Below, piece after piece: positions 1 through 12,118 of a DNA stretch of 64,000 nt (its first letter is position 1; each line of letters opens with the position of its first letter). The position numbers and the translations under genes were made by a program. The stretch lies in NCBI GenBank assembly GCA_918807975.1, contig OU964925.1, positions 24,835,608 through 24,899,607 of the forward strand, given 5' to 3'. The notes below the pieces were generated by a model. That model saw nothing but the letters and a program-made list of their open reading frames with translations, did not search any database and was not told the DNA's origin. The stretch comes from Aplidium turbinatum (lineage: Eukaryota; Chordata; Ascidiacea; Aplousobranchia; Polyclinidae).

Positions 1-1797
1 AACGCCATGCGAGTAATCAAATCAAACCTTTGTAGCCTGCCCTGTAGACAAAAACGTTACGTTTAACTAACGAAAGGCCAGAACATTTCAGACTCAGACC
101 TAGTCCAAATTAAGGACAAATGTTAGAAATAAGGACGATCTTGTAACCTTGTCTAATGTCCATAGAGATAGAGCTCTTTGTTCATTATAGGCTACAGCAT
201 ACACCACTCAAACAGGGCAATGGTTTTTCATTAGGGCTATGTGAAATAAAAAAGATACGAAATTTTGATATAACTTAGGCCTATTTGATTTCATTTTGAG
301 GAAAAATTGTGGATCTTAAGTTGGTTTTGATTTAAATTAAGAACAGCTTTATTTCTTTGTAGACTTGAAACAAAAACAAAGCGTAAATAAAACGCGCATT
401 AACTCGAAAAGCAGACAGCCCTCTCCCAAGTTTTTTTTTCGATAGGCCTAATTTCACGACATGATTACCAAAAATTACCAAGTAAGCTTCGGTACCAATT
501 TAGAGATTTTACCAGTTATTAAAACAAAGATCTTTCAAATAACTTTACTTGCATTCTTTTGGCTTTATGTTCCTTTTATGGAGTCAGCCAAACAGCAATC
601 ATTTCAAACATTAAATATGCTTCGATTCAAAAAGATATAAGCTCCTTTAATCAATGTTGTGATCAGTACTAGTAGTAGTCAATAACACCAAAAGGTTGAG
701 GAAATAAGCTATCCCATTACGAGATTTTGTTTCTTTACCCACTTTTTTCTTAGGTAAGTACCTCGTGCCTGACGTACGTTGTATACTGCATAGGCTACTC
801 ACATTCTATAGCCTACTGTGCCACACACTGTATACTGTAGGCGACCTCAATGTGACAACCTTTTCCCCAAGGCTGTTTCGACTTGAATGTTGTATCATAG
901 GCTACCTCGTGGTGGCACAAGAGAGTAAATTTCACAAACAACGAAGAATGTATTTCATCTGGACTGAAAAGCAACATTGCTAACTGTTGGTAGGCTACTG
1001 CTCCCGACCACCATAGGAAACTTAAAACAGCGAATCTAAATCAAACAAATCATTTAGAAATGTTTGACTAGGAGACAGTTTAATCGCAAAGAATCAAAAA
1101 GAAAATTAAAACATAAAGTACAAATAGGATTCATTTCATACTATTGTCTTTTTATTGCTATTCCTGCGGCCGTAAATTACAAACAACACTTCTTTAACCG
1201 ATAAAACAAGATGCAAAAGCACATGAAAAATCATGATATGATTGGTTTGTAGTAGATACGTAATAGCTTCTCACATTTTCACAGGTTGAAGAGACAGACT
1301 TGAATTTAAAAGCAGACATTAACTTTTTCATTAGAAATCAATGGTTTAGAGAATGATTTCTATACATTCCACAATTTCCTAAGCTATTTGAAAATCTGTT
1401 ATCAAAACCAAAGTACTGTTCCGGCAGTGTCTGTTCAGAGGGTCCACGGCTGCCATAGTCTAATGATGTGGTCTGAAACAGAGGGTGAACCCCTTTTTTT
1501 CCATAGCCTTGAAATTTTATGGCATTGCGAAATCTTTCAGGAACTTTTCCAAACGTCTTCAGTTCTTCTTCTTTATCATCATCATTTATTTTGTGTTTAT
1601 GAAATCCAATTGTTGGTTTCCAGGTCTCCATCCTCGTTTAAAACATAATCACCCACCATCCACAATGAGATACCTCAGAAGCAAAATTATTTAATCCAAT
1701 GAAATGTTTATTATGACATCATATTTATTTCAAAAACATTCAATGGATTGGGTAGCAGAAAAATCAATTATTTATCTGTAAAAATAAGTGTAACGGG
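1..1797. other. non-coding, no gene recognised
   Basis: Only short open frames without family resemblance are seen here. The short words TAGGCTA, TAGCCTA and TAGGCCTA recur about ten times in the first 1 kb. No RNA gene or repeat with clear ends was found. Confidence 0.5.
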
Positions 1798-1932
1798 CCA
1801 GACAACAAATCAGTCGTATTTAACATTGATACAACGTCTGACGATTTTCAACGTTGATTCAACGTCTGACGTTCGAGTCATACATTGATTCAACTTCTGA
1901 CGTTGAATCAATCTAATGATTTGATGTCTGGG
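1798..1932. repeat. palindromic foldback element, expanded copy
   Basis: This stretch begins CCAGACAACAAATC and ends GATTTGATGTCTGGG, so its ends are inverted copies. Inside are three copies of a 'gattcaacgtctgacg' word. It belongs to the same family as the approximately 88-bp palindromes at 25083, 26639, 27688 and elsewhere, but with a longer, repeated centre. No target-site duplication is visible. Confidence 0.75.
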
Positions 1933-2208
1933 GAAATATCCCGTAGAAATCTTTTTATGAAATTTTACTACCGTGTCTTCTTTTAAGACAGGATATGTGA
2001 ACTTATTGTTACGATAACAGCATAGATTTTTATACTCTAATAATAAGTATAAATTTAACAAATTTGTTTGGCTGAAGTCGACAACATTCATCCACAATTC
2101 GTTACAGACAATCGCACGAACAAGCTTTCACTTGCAGCTTAAAAAAGTGATGTTTATCATCAATTCAACTCAATTTCATTTTCTGAATTCTTTGTTCTGT
2201 TGTTTTGT

Positions 2209-2880
2209 CCTAGCCCCAGGATCGTTAACAGGATTTCTCGGGCCCGGTACCAATTTATTTTCGGGCCCCCTTTATCGATAATGTTATGAATATAAAGGTT
2301 GTGTACAAACTTTTATTGATGTGCTGTAAAAATGAAGATGACACATGCCGTTCACAGTAGAAAATTAAGAGGAATATCATTTATATATGTATTATTCTCA
2401 AATATTTGTTGTAGGCACGAATTTCTCCAACTGCGCAATTACGCATTAGGGATTTCTTCGTAAACCGCAAAAGCCTTGCTCTCAATCACGACCTTCGTCG
2501 GTACGGTATGTTTAAAGTTGTTGGAGTTTTCAGCTGAAATTAATTCTTTGTAAAATAGACGCAAGTAGCTAGAAGTGATTACCACTAAAGAGTATATATT
2601 CAGAATTAAAGAGTGGGCAAAGAAAAATATTTTGTGTTTTTAAAAAAAAATTAGTGGTTAGGGAAATCACTATACCCGGAAGGGGACCAGGTACTATACC
2701 ATCTGACGGCTGAAGTGGCTCTTTTAACCCCTGATAACAATTCCTTTAGATCTGATTATATTAAGATCTTGATAATGTTTGAAGTCGCGGGGAATCTTTT
2801 AAATCCGGGCCCCCTAAATATTCCGGGCCCGGGACCAAAAGTACCACCTAGACCCACCTGTCAACGCCCCTGCCTAGCCC
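2209..2880. mobile_element. hAT-like non-autonomous element with 8-bp TSD
   Basis: The element runs 2217-2872. Its ends are inverted (CAGGATCGTTAACAGG at the left; the right end complements to CAGGGGCGTTGACAGG, 12 of 16 identical) and each end carries a GGGCCCGG block. It is bounded by an exact direct repeat CCTAGCCC at 2209-2216 and 2873-2880. CAGGG-type ends and an 8-bp duplication are diagnostic of the hAT superfamily. No transposase is encoded in the 656 bp, so it must have been moved in trans. Confidence 0.85.
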
Positions 2881-5085
2881 AAAAATGCCATAAATTCGAC
2901 TAGGAAGTCAATTGATTGTGCAAAAAACTGTAATTATATAAAATTATTTACAAGCTAAAAGAATAAATGTGGAATCATTTCTTAGTTTATCTGCAAAGCT
3001 AATAACTTTTTCATTAGTGCTGTTGAATACTTTAAGAAAAGAAAAAGAGTTGGTTCTATTCCAGATGAAGAGTTGAAGGATACTGAAAATTTGTTCAAAC
3101 TTTGTAAAATACCGTACGAAATAAGTTTACAAAACTTATGAAATGGAAAGCTATGGGGTTCTGTTCTTGCAATCTCGCGCAAAGCAGTGAGGGCAAATCA
3201 GTCAAGCAATCACATTACAATTGTAACAAAAAAATACAAAAAAAATAGACTACATAAGCTAAAAAAATACTAAGGTTCATCATATCAAGAAATGATGATT
3301 ACTCAGTTATATTTCCAATTAGAACAGAAAACCTAAAAAAACACGCTCCGCGCACTCGATACAATGTGACCTTTGCCCACACCATAGACTGGGCCTTCAA
3401 AGTCGCATCCGACATCACTATTCTTCTGGTATACTTTTGCATCCGAAGTAATTTTATTAATTCAAAAACTTTTTAAGAGAGAGGCGGCTTGTATTCGAAA
3501 GGAAATTACACAACGCTACAAAAATTTTAGCTGCCTTGTTATGTTCAATCCAGCTTGATATTTCTTTTTTTTTAAAACAAACACTGCGTCATCCTTTTTT
3601 TCCATTGTTTTAGTTTTTGCATTTCAAAAGTGATGCGATTACAAGTTTTGGAGGCGATCTTTTTTATCGAAACTAGGCGCAAATAAATTATCCTCTGAAA
3701 ATGGTCCTGTAAGGTATTCTAGTTTTTTTTTAATAAGACTCCATAGCTCTTTGCATTGTTACTTGGGCAAAGATGGAGTCTTATTAACAGATTGTGGAGT
3801 CCGTCTGATGATCCGAATCCACCACTCATATTTTGAAAATATTTTAGGCACCGTCACTAAAAATAGGGTCTCCTAGTGAATTTTTTTTAAGTGAGCAAGA
3901 TGGTGCTCACACGGCCCTGTTCCTGTATAAGGTACACTTTCTTTTTGTTTGTATGTTCAGAGTGCGGTAATGGTTGTTTAAAGTAGGCTACCGTAATAAA
4001 TGGCATTCGATGTTTAAACTTTTACAAAGAAGTTCGATTTATGCTTTAATTGTAGCCTACTTATGGTATTGTCTGTCAATCGAACAGTTATAGTTTTTAC
4101 TTATCCGTTTAGGCCTACTATTATGCTTTTCATATTCGCATATTTAGTAGCCTAATTCAATCTGTAAATACAGTGACATATACATTATACAAAGACCGTG
4201 AGACTATAGGCTATGCTTCCCCAGCAGATGGCCTAAAGATTACTTCAAACTTTGGCCAGACTATATAAAGTAGCATTTGACTACTCTTGATGACAAAAAA
4301 TAAAATGCTATTGAATATGATGATCAAAAAATGTCACGAATGCCCCCTTCCCACTAACAAAATCCTGCTCACGCCACTGAACATAGGCTACCCTCAATAC
4401 GCGTTGTTTATTGGGTTAAGTAAGTCAACTAGTGTGGAGGCTACACCGGTACCCTATGGTTAGCGAAACACAATGCTCGCTGTTCTATGACGAGTAGTCA
4501 GGTAGTGTTGACGCCAGGAAGATCGCTCCTTCTCAATAAGTCAACTGCGTCGTCTACGTAAAACATGATGTGCAACATCAAGAGTGCTATATCACATTGT
4601 TTCCCTTCAATACAAAATTTAATCAAATGAGTAACCTAGCTGCTGAAAACTAAAAAATGTCATTAATGCAAGCTGAGTATGGTAGGCTAATTTTATACAA
4701 TAGAACTTAGCCTACAGGTTATTATTAGAAAATGGGAGTTTTTTTTAATTCGTTTTCATTTTGTTTCGATAGGAAAAGCGTTTCGAATTCCCTTCTCCTC
4801 CCCTTGAGAAATTTCTGCGTACGCCACTGGGCCCACCCACCTGGATACTAAGCCCAATTTAGTCCGGTCCAAAATTACTGAATGCATGGATGTTTGGGAG
4901 TGGCAGACAAACGTCCCGCGTTACAGGCATACCCGCTTAATAAGCCCAAAATCGTCGAGTCCGACGGTGGGCTTCGTAAGAGTTGTCGTGAGATTGTTTT
5001 CAATCGTCAGGCCGCTATCGTTTTCTCAATCGTTAGGCCATCGTCAGGCCTTTTTCAATCGTCAGGCTGAGACATCCTGGAGCGC
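2881..5085. other. non-coding stretch with MITE-like ends
   Basis: No gene is recognised. Words ending in CGCCACTG near 4371-4379 and 4823-4830 look like right-hand ends of small DNA transposons, but no matching left ends were found. TAGGCTA-type words cluster again between 3980 and 4710. Confidence 0.4.
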
Positions 5086-5089
5086 TAGT

Positions 5090-5815
5090 ACCTCCATACT
5101 TCGTTACAAGTGCTCTTTCACTTATTTACAGCACCTCCGAATATGCTTCCCCGCTTGGTGCTGCAGCATACATACCAGCAAAATTGACACTGTTCTTGAA
5201 AATAATCACCGGTTGCCTGCTTCCAACTCCCACTGACTTTCTGTCGGTACTATCAGGCATTGCCCCAGCTAGACTCCGTAGGGAAAATCGAGTACATAGG
5301 TTGGTTTTACACGCTATGTCAAGGAATGACCACCTCCTTAACCAGATGGTCCTAAAATCGCACCTCCAAAAGCCCCAGCGCTTGAAATCTCGACGTTCTT
5401 TTCCGCGCCATGCTGCAGCTATCTGCAACTCCAACTTCCACATTTTTAGAAGTTTGAAATAGTGAACGAAAAGAAGTCGCGAGACCAGTTTATTTCACTG
5501 TCCTTCCCATTACCAATGCTCCACCAGGAGAAAAAATAACTCGGAAAGAATGGGTGGAGCTCAATCGCTTGCGAACTGGGGTGGGCCGTTTCAATAGCAA
5601 CATGTTTCAGTCGAGCCTCGCTGACTCACCATTTTGTGCAATGTGCATGTGGCTCAGATTTTCAGCGTCCCTACCAAATTCTCTACCAATGTCCTGTATA
5701 CCGACCCAAGGATAGACAATGTAGACCTAACACCGCTCGATGAACACACATTCCATTGGCTGCTGCGCCTGGATATAACAACGTGACCTGCGGCGGCCTC
5801 AAACGCAAAAAGAAG
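5090..5815 (+). mobile_element. decayed LINE (Jockey-like) 3' end
   Basis: Several frames of the plus strand carry fragments of the reverse-transcriptase C-terminal region common in marine-invertebrate non-LTR elements. Around 5140 is 'EYASPAW'. Between 5195 and 5300 is the stretch TGCLLPTPTDFLSVLSGIAP followed by 'RLRRENR'. Around 5540 is 'RKEWVELNRLRTGVGRF', and a CACGSDFQRPYQILYQCPVY-type cysteine motif follows. The coding pieces lie in shifted frames, so the copy is dead. It is 5'-truncated and ends near the purine-rich 'cctcaaacgcaaaaagaagaag' typical of such 3' ends. The clade is assigned from remembered motif resemblance, so the name is less certain than the LINE call. Confidence 0.75.
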
Positions 5816-5839
5816 AAGGCCGCCATTCAGATCATCACT

Positions 5840-6420
5840 AGATATTTTTAAGCTTTGCTTGAGAGCTTTCTTTTTTGAACCATAGATAAGCAAAACAAAA
5901 TAACCATAACGGGTTTGGCATAATGTATTACACACAAAACACTTAAACCCAAACTTAACAACCAAAAGTGCAATTAAAGAGCACATCGTCTCTTGTGAAA
6001 CGTGCACTGACAATGTCTCGATCGACCAATTTAAATTCATCTCTCGAGGCAGATCTGATTTTCAGACTAAGATCATGGAAGTCTTAAGGATCAAACGTTA
6101 CAATCCATCTCTCAACCGGCAGTTATTTGCCTGTGGCTCATCGTTCCTTTTGTGTGCGTTCTAATTGTTTATCCAATGCCTGTAGTTTACAGCTCATGTG
6201 ATCTGCTTCCCACAGTATAATTTACTCGTAATCATTCTTGTATCATCTGTTCAGTTTGTGTGTTTCAGTCCAGAGTGTCGTTACAGTTATAGTGCAAAGT
6301 CAAATATATCTTACAACTTTTCATTTTATCTATATTGCAGTTTTAGTTCCTGATGAGGACACATGATGTAGGCTACGTGTCGAAAACGTTCAAGTTATTA
6401 TATTATATATATTTTTATTA
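5840..6420 (+). mobile_element. Penelope-like element 3' end (GIY-YIG tail)
   Basis: An open stretch ending at 6166 reads SAIKEHIVSC, then 'DFQTKIMEVLRIKRYNPSLN', then 'RQLFACGSSFLLCVF' and stop. The pattern of a conserved His, then I-x-E-x-L-x-I-x4-P-x-LN and GSSFLL-x-VF, is the C-terminus of the GIY-YIG endonuclease domain of Penelope-like retroelements. The upstream reverse transcriptase is absent, so the copy is an incomplete fossil. Downstream, 6340-6420 carries a hammerhead-like core, as expected in Penelope terminal repeats. The left boundary is approximate. Confidence 0.7.
6350..6400 (+). ncRNA. hammerhead-ribozyme-like motif
   Basis: CTGATGA at 6350-6356 is followed by a G, then a perfect 5-bp stem (GACAC at 6358-6362 with GTGTC at 6377-6381), then GAAA at 6382-6385 and a possible 3-bp stem AAC/GTT. 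This is the order of the hammerhead core, and hammerheads are known in Penelope-like terminal repeats. The extra G before stem II and an unclear stem I make activity uncertain. Confidence 0.35.
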
Positions 6421-6429
6421 TCAGGTGAA

Positions 6430-9400
6430 TTTACCTGGAAAACTAATTTATTTTGATAAGTAATCAAACTTTTCCAAGCATGATCTTTACAATGGCGTAT
6501 CTTAAGATTCAATACTTACTTTCAATAATTTCATTATTGAGTGATTATTTGGTTTCATAAGCGTATCTAACTGGAAGCAGAAAAATAAACCGACCTTTTT
6601 CAATTAAATTTAAAGACCGAATCAACGTCTTTTTGTATTTTCTAACAAAAGAAGGCTTTTGTATCAAGAAAATGGCCAATAGATGGCCACCCCCCTTTAA
6701 CTGCGCTTGCCTGCTGACATAAACCTGTAGTTGCGTTATTGCTTAAATCCACAGCCTAAGCCGTTAGATCGGTAATCTTGCTGGTGCCGCTAAGGTTATC
6801 TGTTTCTGCAGGTAAGCTTAGCCATTTCTTAACACTAGTCTGTGATATGGTTTGTAAAAGCACGAAGAACATTTTGAATGTGGTGGTAACAGTTTGCAAT
6901 AAGTTTAAAATAGTAATGGATAAATAGATTTTAACAAGATAAGGTTTGAGATTTGTTGTAAGCCAGAACAAAAGCGTTCTGAGATACTTGTTTATTGTTA
7001 ATAAACAAATCCTTAGCGACGAATTCAAGTGATCAGGCGACCCAAACTCGGTCGCCACCCATTGATTAAGGATTGGTATGTTAGATATCAGCTCAATTAA
7101 AACCTCAACCGAGCATTATTTAGCTGGCTTGACCATAAGCATAAAAAAATATAAAAAAAAGTTCCTTTTTACAAGGTTTATTGTTTCATGCATTTTGTCG
7201 CACAAATGCAAGTTGGATAGTTTATGTCAGTTTGCCTGATCCACTGACGCTTCTGGCCTGGTTTGGCCAGAGACTTCTGGAAGTAAATCCCGGAATTGGC
7301 CCACGGTCCTTTGTTTGGTGACCCTCGTACTAGGTTAACGAAGATAAGATGTAAGTGACTTATCTCATGATTTAAATTATAACCAAGTGGATTCTTCAGT
7401 TCAAGGAGATAAAAAAAATCATTGATGTAGGTTATAGTTCAGTTCAGGCTATTGTTTGATTGAATTGCAAACAAGACTGTAGGCCATAGTCTAAGCATGA
7501 ATCACTTTCGCTCTTCTCTACAAGCTAACATCTTTTGTATGAAAAATAGTTCAAATTCCATGACCATTGTTATCAACGCTCGATGGGCTCAATGTGTCCA
7601 TCACGCAACAACCTGTAAAGTGAAGAAGAATGTGCAGCGAAGTTTAAACAAAACTTCGTTTAAGGTGCGAAACCTTTGGCACGGTGGTTGCACAGATTAT
7701 GATATTAGGTGACATTCGAGGAAACGATTATTATCATCATTTTGCAGAAAGGGCTGGTTTTGATGATGCTCAGCATTTTACATTGACTGAAAGCATTCCT
7801 ACGTTAAGTTGAAATATGTCTTGAATTCCAGCAATCCAAGCATGCCCGTTTTGACAGGAAAAGGCCATCATCAAACATTTTAAAGTTCTTCTATGACTTC
7901 ATTGGAGAGATCAAGTAATTATGCTGTAACTAGATACCTCCCGATTAAAGTCTAGAAAAGCGTTATCTTGTTTGTCAACAAAAACTGAGTTGTATTCTTA
8001 AAAGATCTTGAACATTATGTGAGCGCATAAGAAAATCCTTTGCAATTTTACGATAATTTTTCCTTTTTAAAAGCCAGACTCCATTTTGCCTCCTTCATCT
8101 TGTGTGGTCCCATAGACTGACACCAGGTCGTTTTCGTCAATTATTACAAACAGACATTGCAGCACAGCTTTTGACTTCACTTGGAGATTAAATCAATCAG
8201 AAGCAGTTCAATATTTATTGAAATATAAGTAATCCAAAAAAGTGCTGTTTGTAATGGCTCTGGTCATTGTTTGACCGGAGTTGGAGAAAAATTTGCGATA
8301 GGCTCTGCTTTGCTTATTTGCAGTTATGATGTGAACAAGACCTGACGCCCGTCTATGATAGGCATGTTCTTTCAAATGACAAGAAAATCTGCAGTGAAGA
8401 ATTAAATGTTAACTTGACACTCTATGATCTATGAAAGAATTACAATGTTATTCTATGACTACAAAAAAAAGAAAGAAAAAAAGCGACGTTACATCGACAT
8501 TTTAATATTCGATTAAACGTGAAACCAATTGAAACAGTGTTGATCTTAAAAAATATCATTCACAAATTCTTTGAAACGTAGCAGCAGGATGTTATGTTTG
8601 AAAGGAAGTTTTCTGTACAACACATTGTTCGTTTGGAAGATGAATTACCTCAAAATATATGACATATACTGTCTTCTAATTTGGTAAGCAAACTCATACA
8701 CGGACAGATATGCTGCACAGCTTCGGGGGATGTTTGAAATGAATTTGTGCGCTTGTTTTGAACTGTAATTGGCTGAATGATAAATGGGCCTTCTTCACAA
8801 GCATCCGTTTTAATTAAGTAAGGACCATTACTTCATTCTGTAATGGCATCAACATCTGCTCAAAGCAAAGTTAGGGAAAATTAATCCGCTTTTATCATCA
8901 ATCATTGACTGCTGGTCATAGGTTTTACGAACAAGTTTTAGGTGGTCTTTTGAAAAAGTCGGCGTGATAAAACAAGGGTGCTTTATAAAAACTTAACACG
9001 CAAGGTCTTGTCAGGCACTAAACTCTTGCCATATGAAGTTACTCTGCAAACGGGTGTTCCTCTTTTCTTGTAAAGTACGTGTTTTGGGAATTCTCAAAAA
9101 CTCAAACAACATTGTGAAGTTGCATCCAAGGCTGATCATGTTAAAATAAATCGCACCAATGTATAAATAGACGTTTTTTTATGAAGGATGTTTTGCGGTT
9201 GTTGAGCAAACTACTCAAACGAAGAAAAGAGCAAATAGGATTCTAGCAACCACCAAATATGCTTGAATCGAACAAAGTGGTTGTGGCTTGTTCACTCAGA
9301 TTTAGATAAGTCTCAAAAAATTAGTTGGCTCTCTTTGCTTTTATGGGATAAAAAACCCAGGACACAAACTGCTACATACTTTTTAAAGATTTATGGTTTG

Positions 9401-10600
9401 GACTGAGTATCGATTGATCTCTTTTAATTAATAACCTATTAGCTGTAGCAGAACTCTAGCATGTATAACATGGGCTGTTTCCAATATGCTCATCTTCAGC
9501 TGAATTGTTGACCCCAAGCTGAATGCAATATCTCAAGTTTAATCACTGAAGAAATTAAATTGTGTTATATCTAGAACTTTCACGGTATGCATAATCAGAT
9601 AACATGTTTCCGTTTATAACATTTATGTCTCACTGCCATCAAAATGTTGTTTTCAGGACGGTAAGTAAAGATGTGGTACGAAGAAACTTGTATTGTTAGT
9701 AAATTATCATGTATTTAATGGCTTATACTTTCAGTAGAACAAATTCACAAGTGCATAATCCCCAAGCTAGCCAATGTGACTTTCTGTATATGCTTTGTAA
9801 TATTAGTTATGGATGTAAAAATTGCTATGTTTACCAGCTGGGGAAACAAAAATTTAAACTGCACATTTTTATATTGTTTTGTAAAATTTCAACACAAAAG
9901 TGTGAAATTATACTATGCATCGAACATCATACGTAGTTTTGATGAATGGATGACGAAATTGGTGAGTACGCAAAAAAAACAACAACTTAAAGTCATTTTG
10001 TCATGGCCACAAGAAAAAATGCTCAAAAAGCGGTGATGAAAACAATCGGGCAAAATCATTGTCATTCTCTGTTTTGGTGAAGTCGAAGTCGCAGCACTCA
10101 AACCGGAGCTAAGCGTTGACAGAGCAATGGAAGCATAGCGCAGCGATGGTGGTTTACCGCTGGACTGCGAGTAATTCTAATGTTCGATGTTTTCTAAAAC
10201 GAGTATTGAAAAAATAGTTGAAGTTGAAAAGGGCAAAGAAATGCAATAATAGTTTCATTCTAAACAATTTTAGCTCCAGATAGACAAGCACTTATCAAAG
10301 TAGCGGTATTTTGTTATCATAACTTTTTTGTTAACCAAAATACTGAATCGTTTCTGCGGTACGGTATTTGAAAGTAGACAAAGGTGATCAGGTCTTTTAG
10401 GCCTGTCACGGTTGGTACCATCAGGTTTGCAATAGTGAACGTAGAATATTGAAATTTATTGTTAATGGTTGTTACAAGAGTCAGTTTTAATCCTTTTAAG
10501 CTCAGCCTGACAACAAGTATTGAAAGACGTTACACTGTAGCATAAGAACACAGTAAACAATAACATGTTTTTGACAAACTGTGTTTAATAACAGTTGGCA
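6430..10600. other. non-coding stretch upstream of GAS1-like gene
   Basis: Apart from scattered short open frames no gene, repeat with defined ends or RNA gene was recognised. TAGGCTA-type words, common elsewhere, are almost absent. It probably contains the 5' untranslated part and regulatory DNA of the GAS1-like gene, but nothing specific can be pinned down. Confidence 0.4.
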
Positions 10601-10667
10601 AAAATCATTTTCTCCCTAAGAAAGCATAATTCCGGTGTAGTTACTAAAACATTTATTTTTATGTTTC

Positions 10668-10702
10668 AGTGCTTTAGTAAGTTGACATAAAACATTATAA
10701 CA
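10668..10702 (+). promoter_or_regulatory. splice-acceptor-like site and 5' leader of GAS1-like gene
   Basis: A pyrimidine-rich run ending 'tttttatgtttcag' has its AG at 10668-10669, only 33 nt before the start codon. It suggests either an intron within the 5' UTR or, if the animal is a tunicate, a spliced-leader trans-splice acceptor. Confidence 0.4.
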
Positions 10703-12118
10703 ATGATCTTAGATGTGACAAGGCAAACCTTAACTCTCTATTGGCTTTTCACATGCGTTATTTTGTCGGCTGCTAGAATCAATAACTTAATTGCTGATGT
10801 CAAGTCGGATAAAACATCATTAGACATAGGTGATGTTGAGGAACTCGCAAAAGGAGGCCTCTTGCTCGGAAGGGAAGAGCAGACTGAGTTTTGGCTAAAT
10901 TTGATAAAAAAGTACCGTGACGACTTTACGGGAACAATCCAAGCTTCGCTGGAAGATTCAGACTGGTGGCAATCTTGGAAGAGCTTGCATCCTGCGACTA
11001 GAGAAGAAATCGTGTCTTTCTTACTTCCTTTTTTAATTAATAACGCTGATGGTTGGACCATACACTGTTCTGATGCATACAAACTGTGTCAAAGCGACAC
11101 CAGCTGCGCTTGGAAATACTGGAATTACGTTAGATCGTGTTCGTCTGATGATGCTCCTTTAGAAGATTGGACAAGATTTTCGGGATGGAAGGAAAATTTT
11201 TCTCGTTCTTCAACGTTTTTGAGAAGGTCAACAAGATCGGTTGGATCAAAAAATAAGCAACATGCTAAGAAATCTCACCGTACCAGTAGGCGCAATAGAA
11301 AACGCAGAAAAAGAAAACAAAAAGCTTCAGCGCTGTCACCCCGCGGACGACGATATGCTCAAAGCAACTGGAAAGTTAGTTGGAGAAGAGCTACAAAAAT
11401 GATGCACTTTTGGATGGGAAAACACTGGAAAAATATATACGCTGACCATCACTCAACTGCCGATGAAAACTGTCCGTCAAAGTGTCTAAATGCTCTTTTG
11501 ATGCTTAATCGTACCATATATGGAGCGCTTTTGGCAAGGTGCGATTGTAAGGCTAAATATGTCAACTCAAACCGCTCTCACAAAGGATGGAGCAAAAATC
11601 AATGCTTGCAACATCAAAACAAAGCTCTTGAGTGTCGACCTCGACTTTTCAAACCCAAAAACGGAGTGGTCGGCTGCACAGAATCTCGTCTCAGATGCGA
11701 AAACAACCGAGAGTGTAATGCCGCGCAGCAAAATTTTCTTCTTCGATGTTCTCAGGTGATCAATGGAGTAGCTTGCACGACAGAATGCAAAGACGCCATG
11801 GTTCTGTTGGCATCTAAATCAAAACATTTCAACACTTGTATGTGTGATGGGACTGAAAAGCCAGTCTGTCACAAAATTCGTACTAATATCAACAAACTTT
11901 GTGAAAAAAAGCGAGACTGCTCGAAAAAGCAACAATGGACAAGCGATGGTAAAGCAGTAATATCAAAAAATAATGATTGCGCAACTGAAAACAATGTTTT
12001 ACATCCCGAGATGCTGGTTTCTTCAAACGTGAACATGGCGCTTGCCACAAAAAGTGACAGGCATTTTACTGTTTTTTTAAATATTGTAATTTATTATTTT
12101 ATGTTTTTATGGCATTAA
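10703..12118 (+). CDS. GAS1: GAS1-like GPI-anchored GFR-alpha-family receptor
   Basis: The product is a growth-arrest-specific 1 homologue. In vertebrates GAS1 is a GPI-anchored cell-surface co-receptor that binds Hedgehog ligands with Patched and can modulate RET signalling. The 471-residue frame has a signal peptide (about 1-25), a first cysteine-rich module opening at C122 and closing around C311-C321, and a second module at about 325-400. The second module is the best match: GCTESRLRCENNRECN, VINGVACTTEC and CMCDGTEKPVC follow the vertebrate GAS1 cysteine pattern closely. The C-terminus ends in a hydrophobic run (about 465-470) consistent with a GPI-attachment signal. Like vertebrate GAS1 the coding region is one exon. 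Unusual is a long insertion in the first module between C136 and C257, with a very basic run RRNRKRRKRKQK at about 197-208. The ATG follows an in-frame-free leader and is the only sensible start. Confidence 0.88.
   Translation: MILDVTRQTLTLYWLFTCVILSAARINNLIADVKSDKTSLDIGDVEELAKGGLLLGREEQTEFWLNLIKKYRDDFTGTIQASLEDSDWWQSWKSLHPATREEIVSFLLPFLINNADGWTIHCSDAYKLCQSDTSCAWKYWNYVRSCSSDDAPLEDWTRFSGWKENFSRSSTFLRRSTRSVGSKNKQHAKKSHRTSRRNRKRRKRKQKASALSPRGRRYAQSNWKVSWRRATKMMHFWMGKHWKNIYADHHSTADENCPSKCLNALLMLNRTIYGALLARCDCKAKYVNSNRSHKGWSKNQCLQHQNKALECRPRLFKPKNGVVGCTESRLRCENNRECNAAQQNFLLRCSQVINGVACTTECKDAMVLLASKSKHFNTCMCDGTEKPVCHKIRTNINKLCEKKRDCSKKQQWTSDGKAVISKNNDCATENNVLHPEMLVSSNVNMALATKSDRHFTVFLNIVIYYFMFLWH

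Noticed and set aside
4371-4830. A MITE bounded by CGCCACTG ends
   Set aside because: Both ends found are right-hand type in the same orientation; no matching left end or target duplication was seen.
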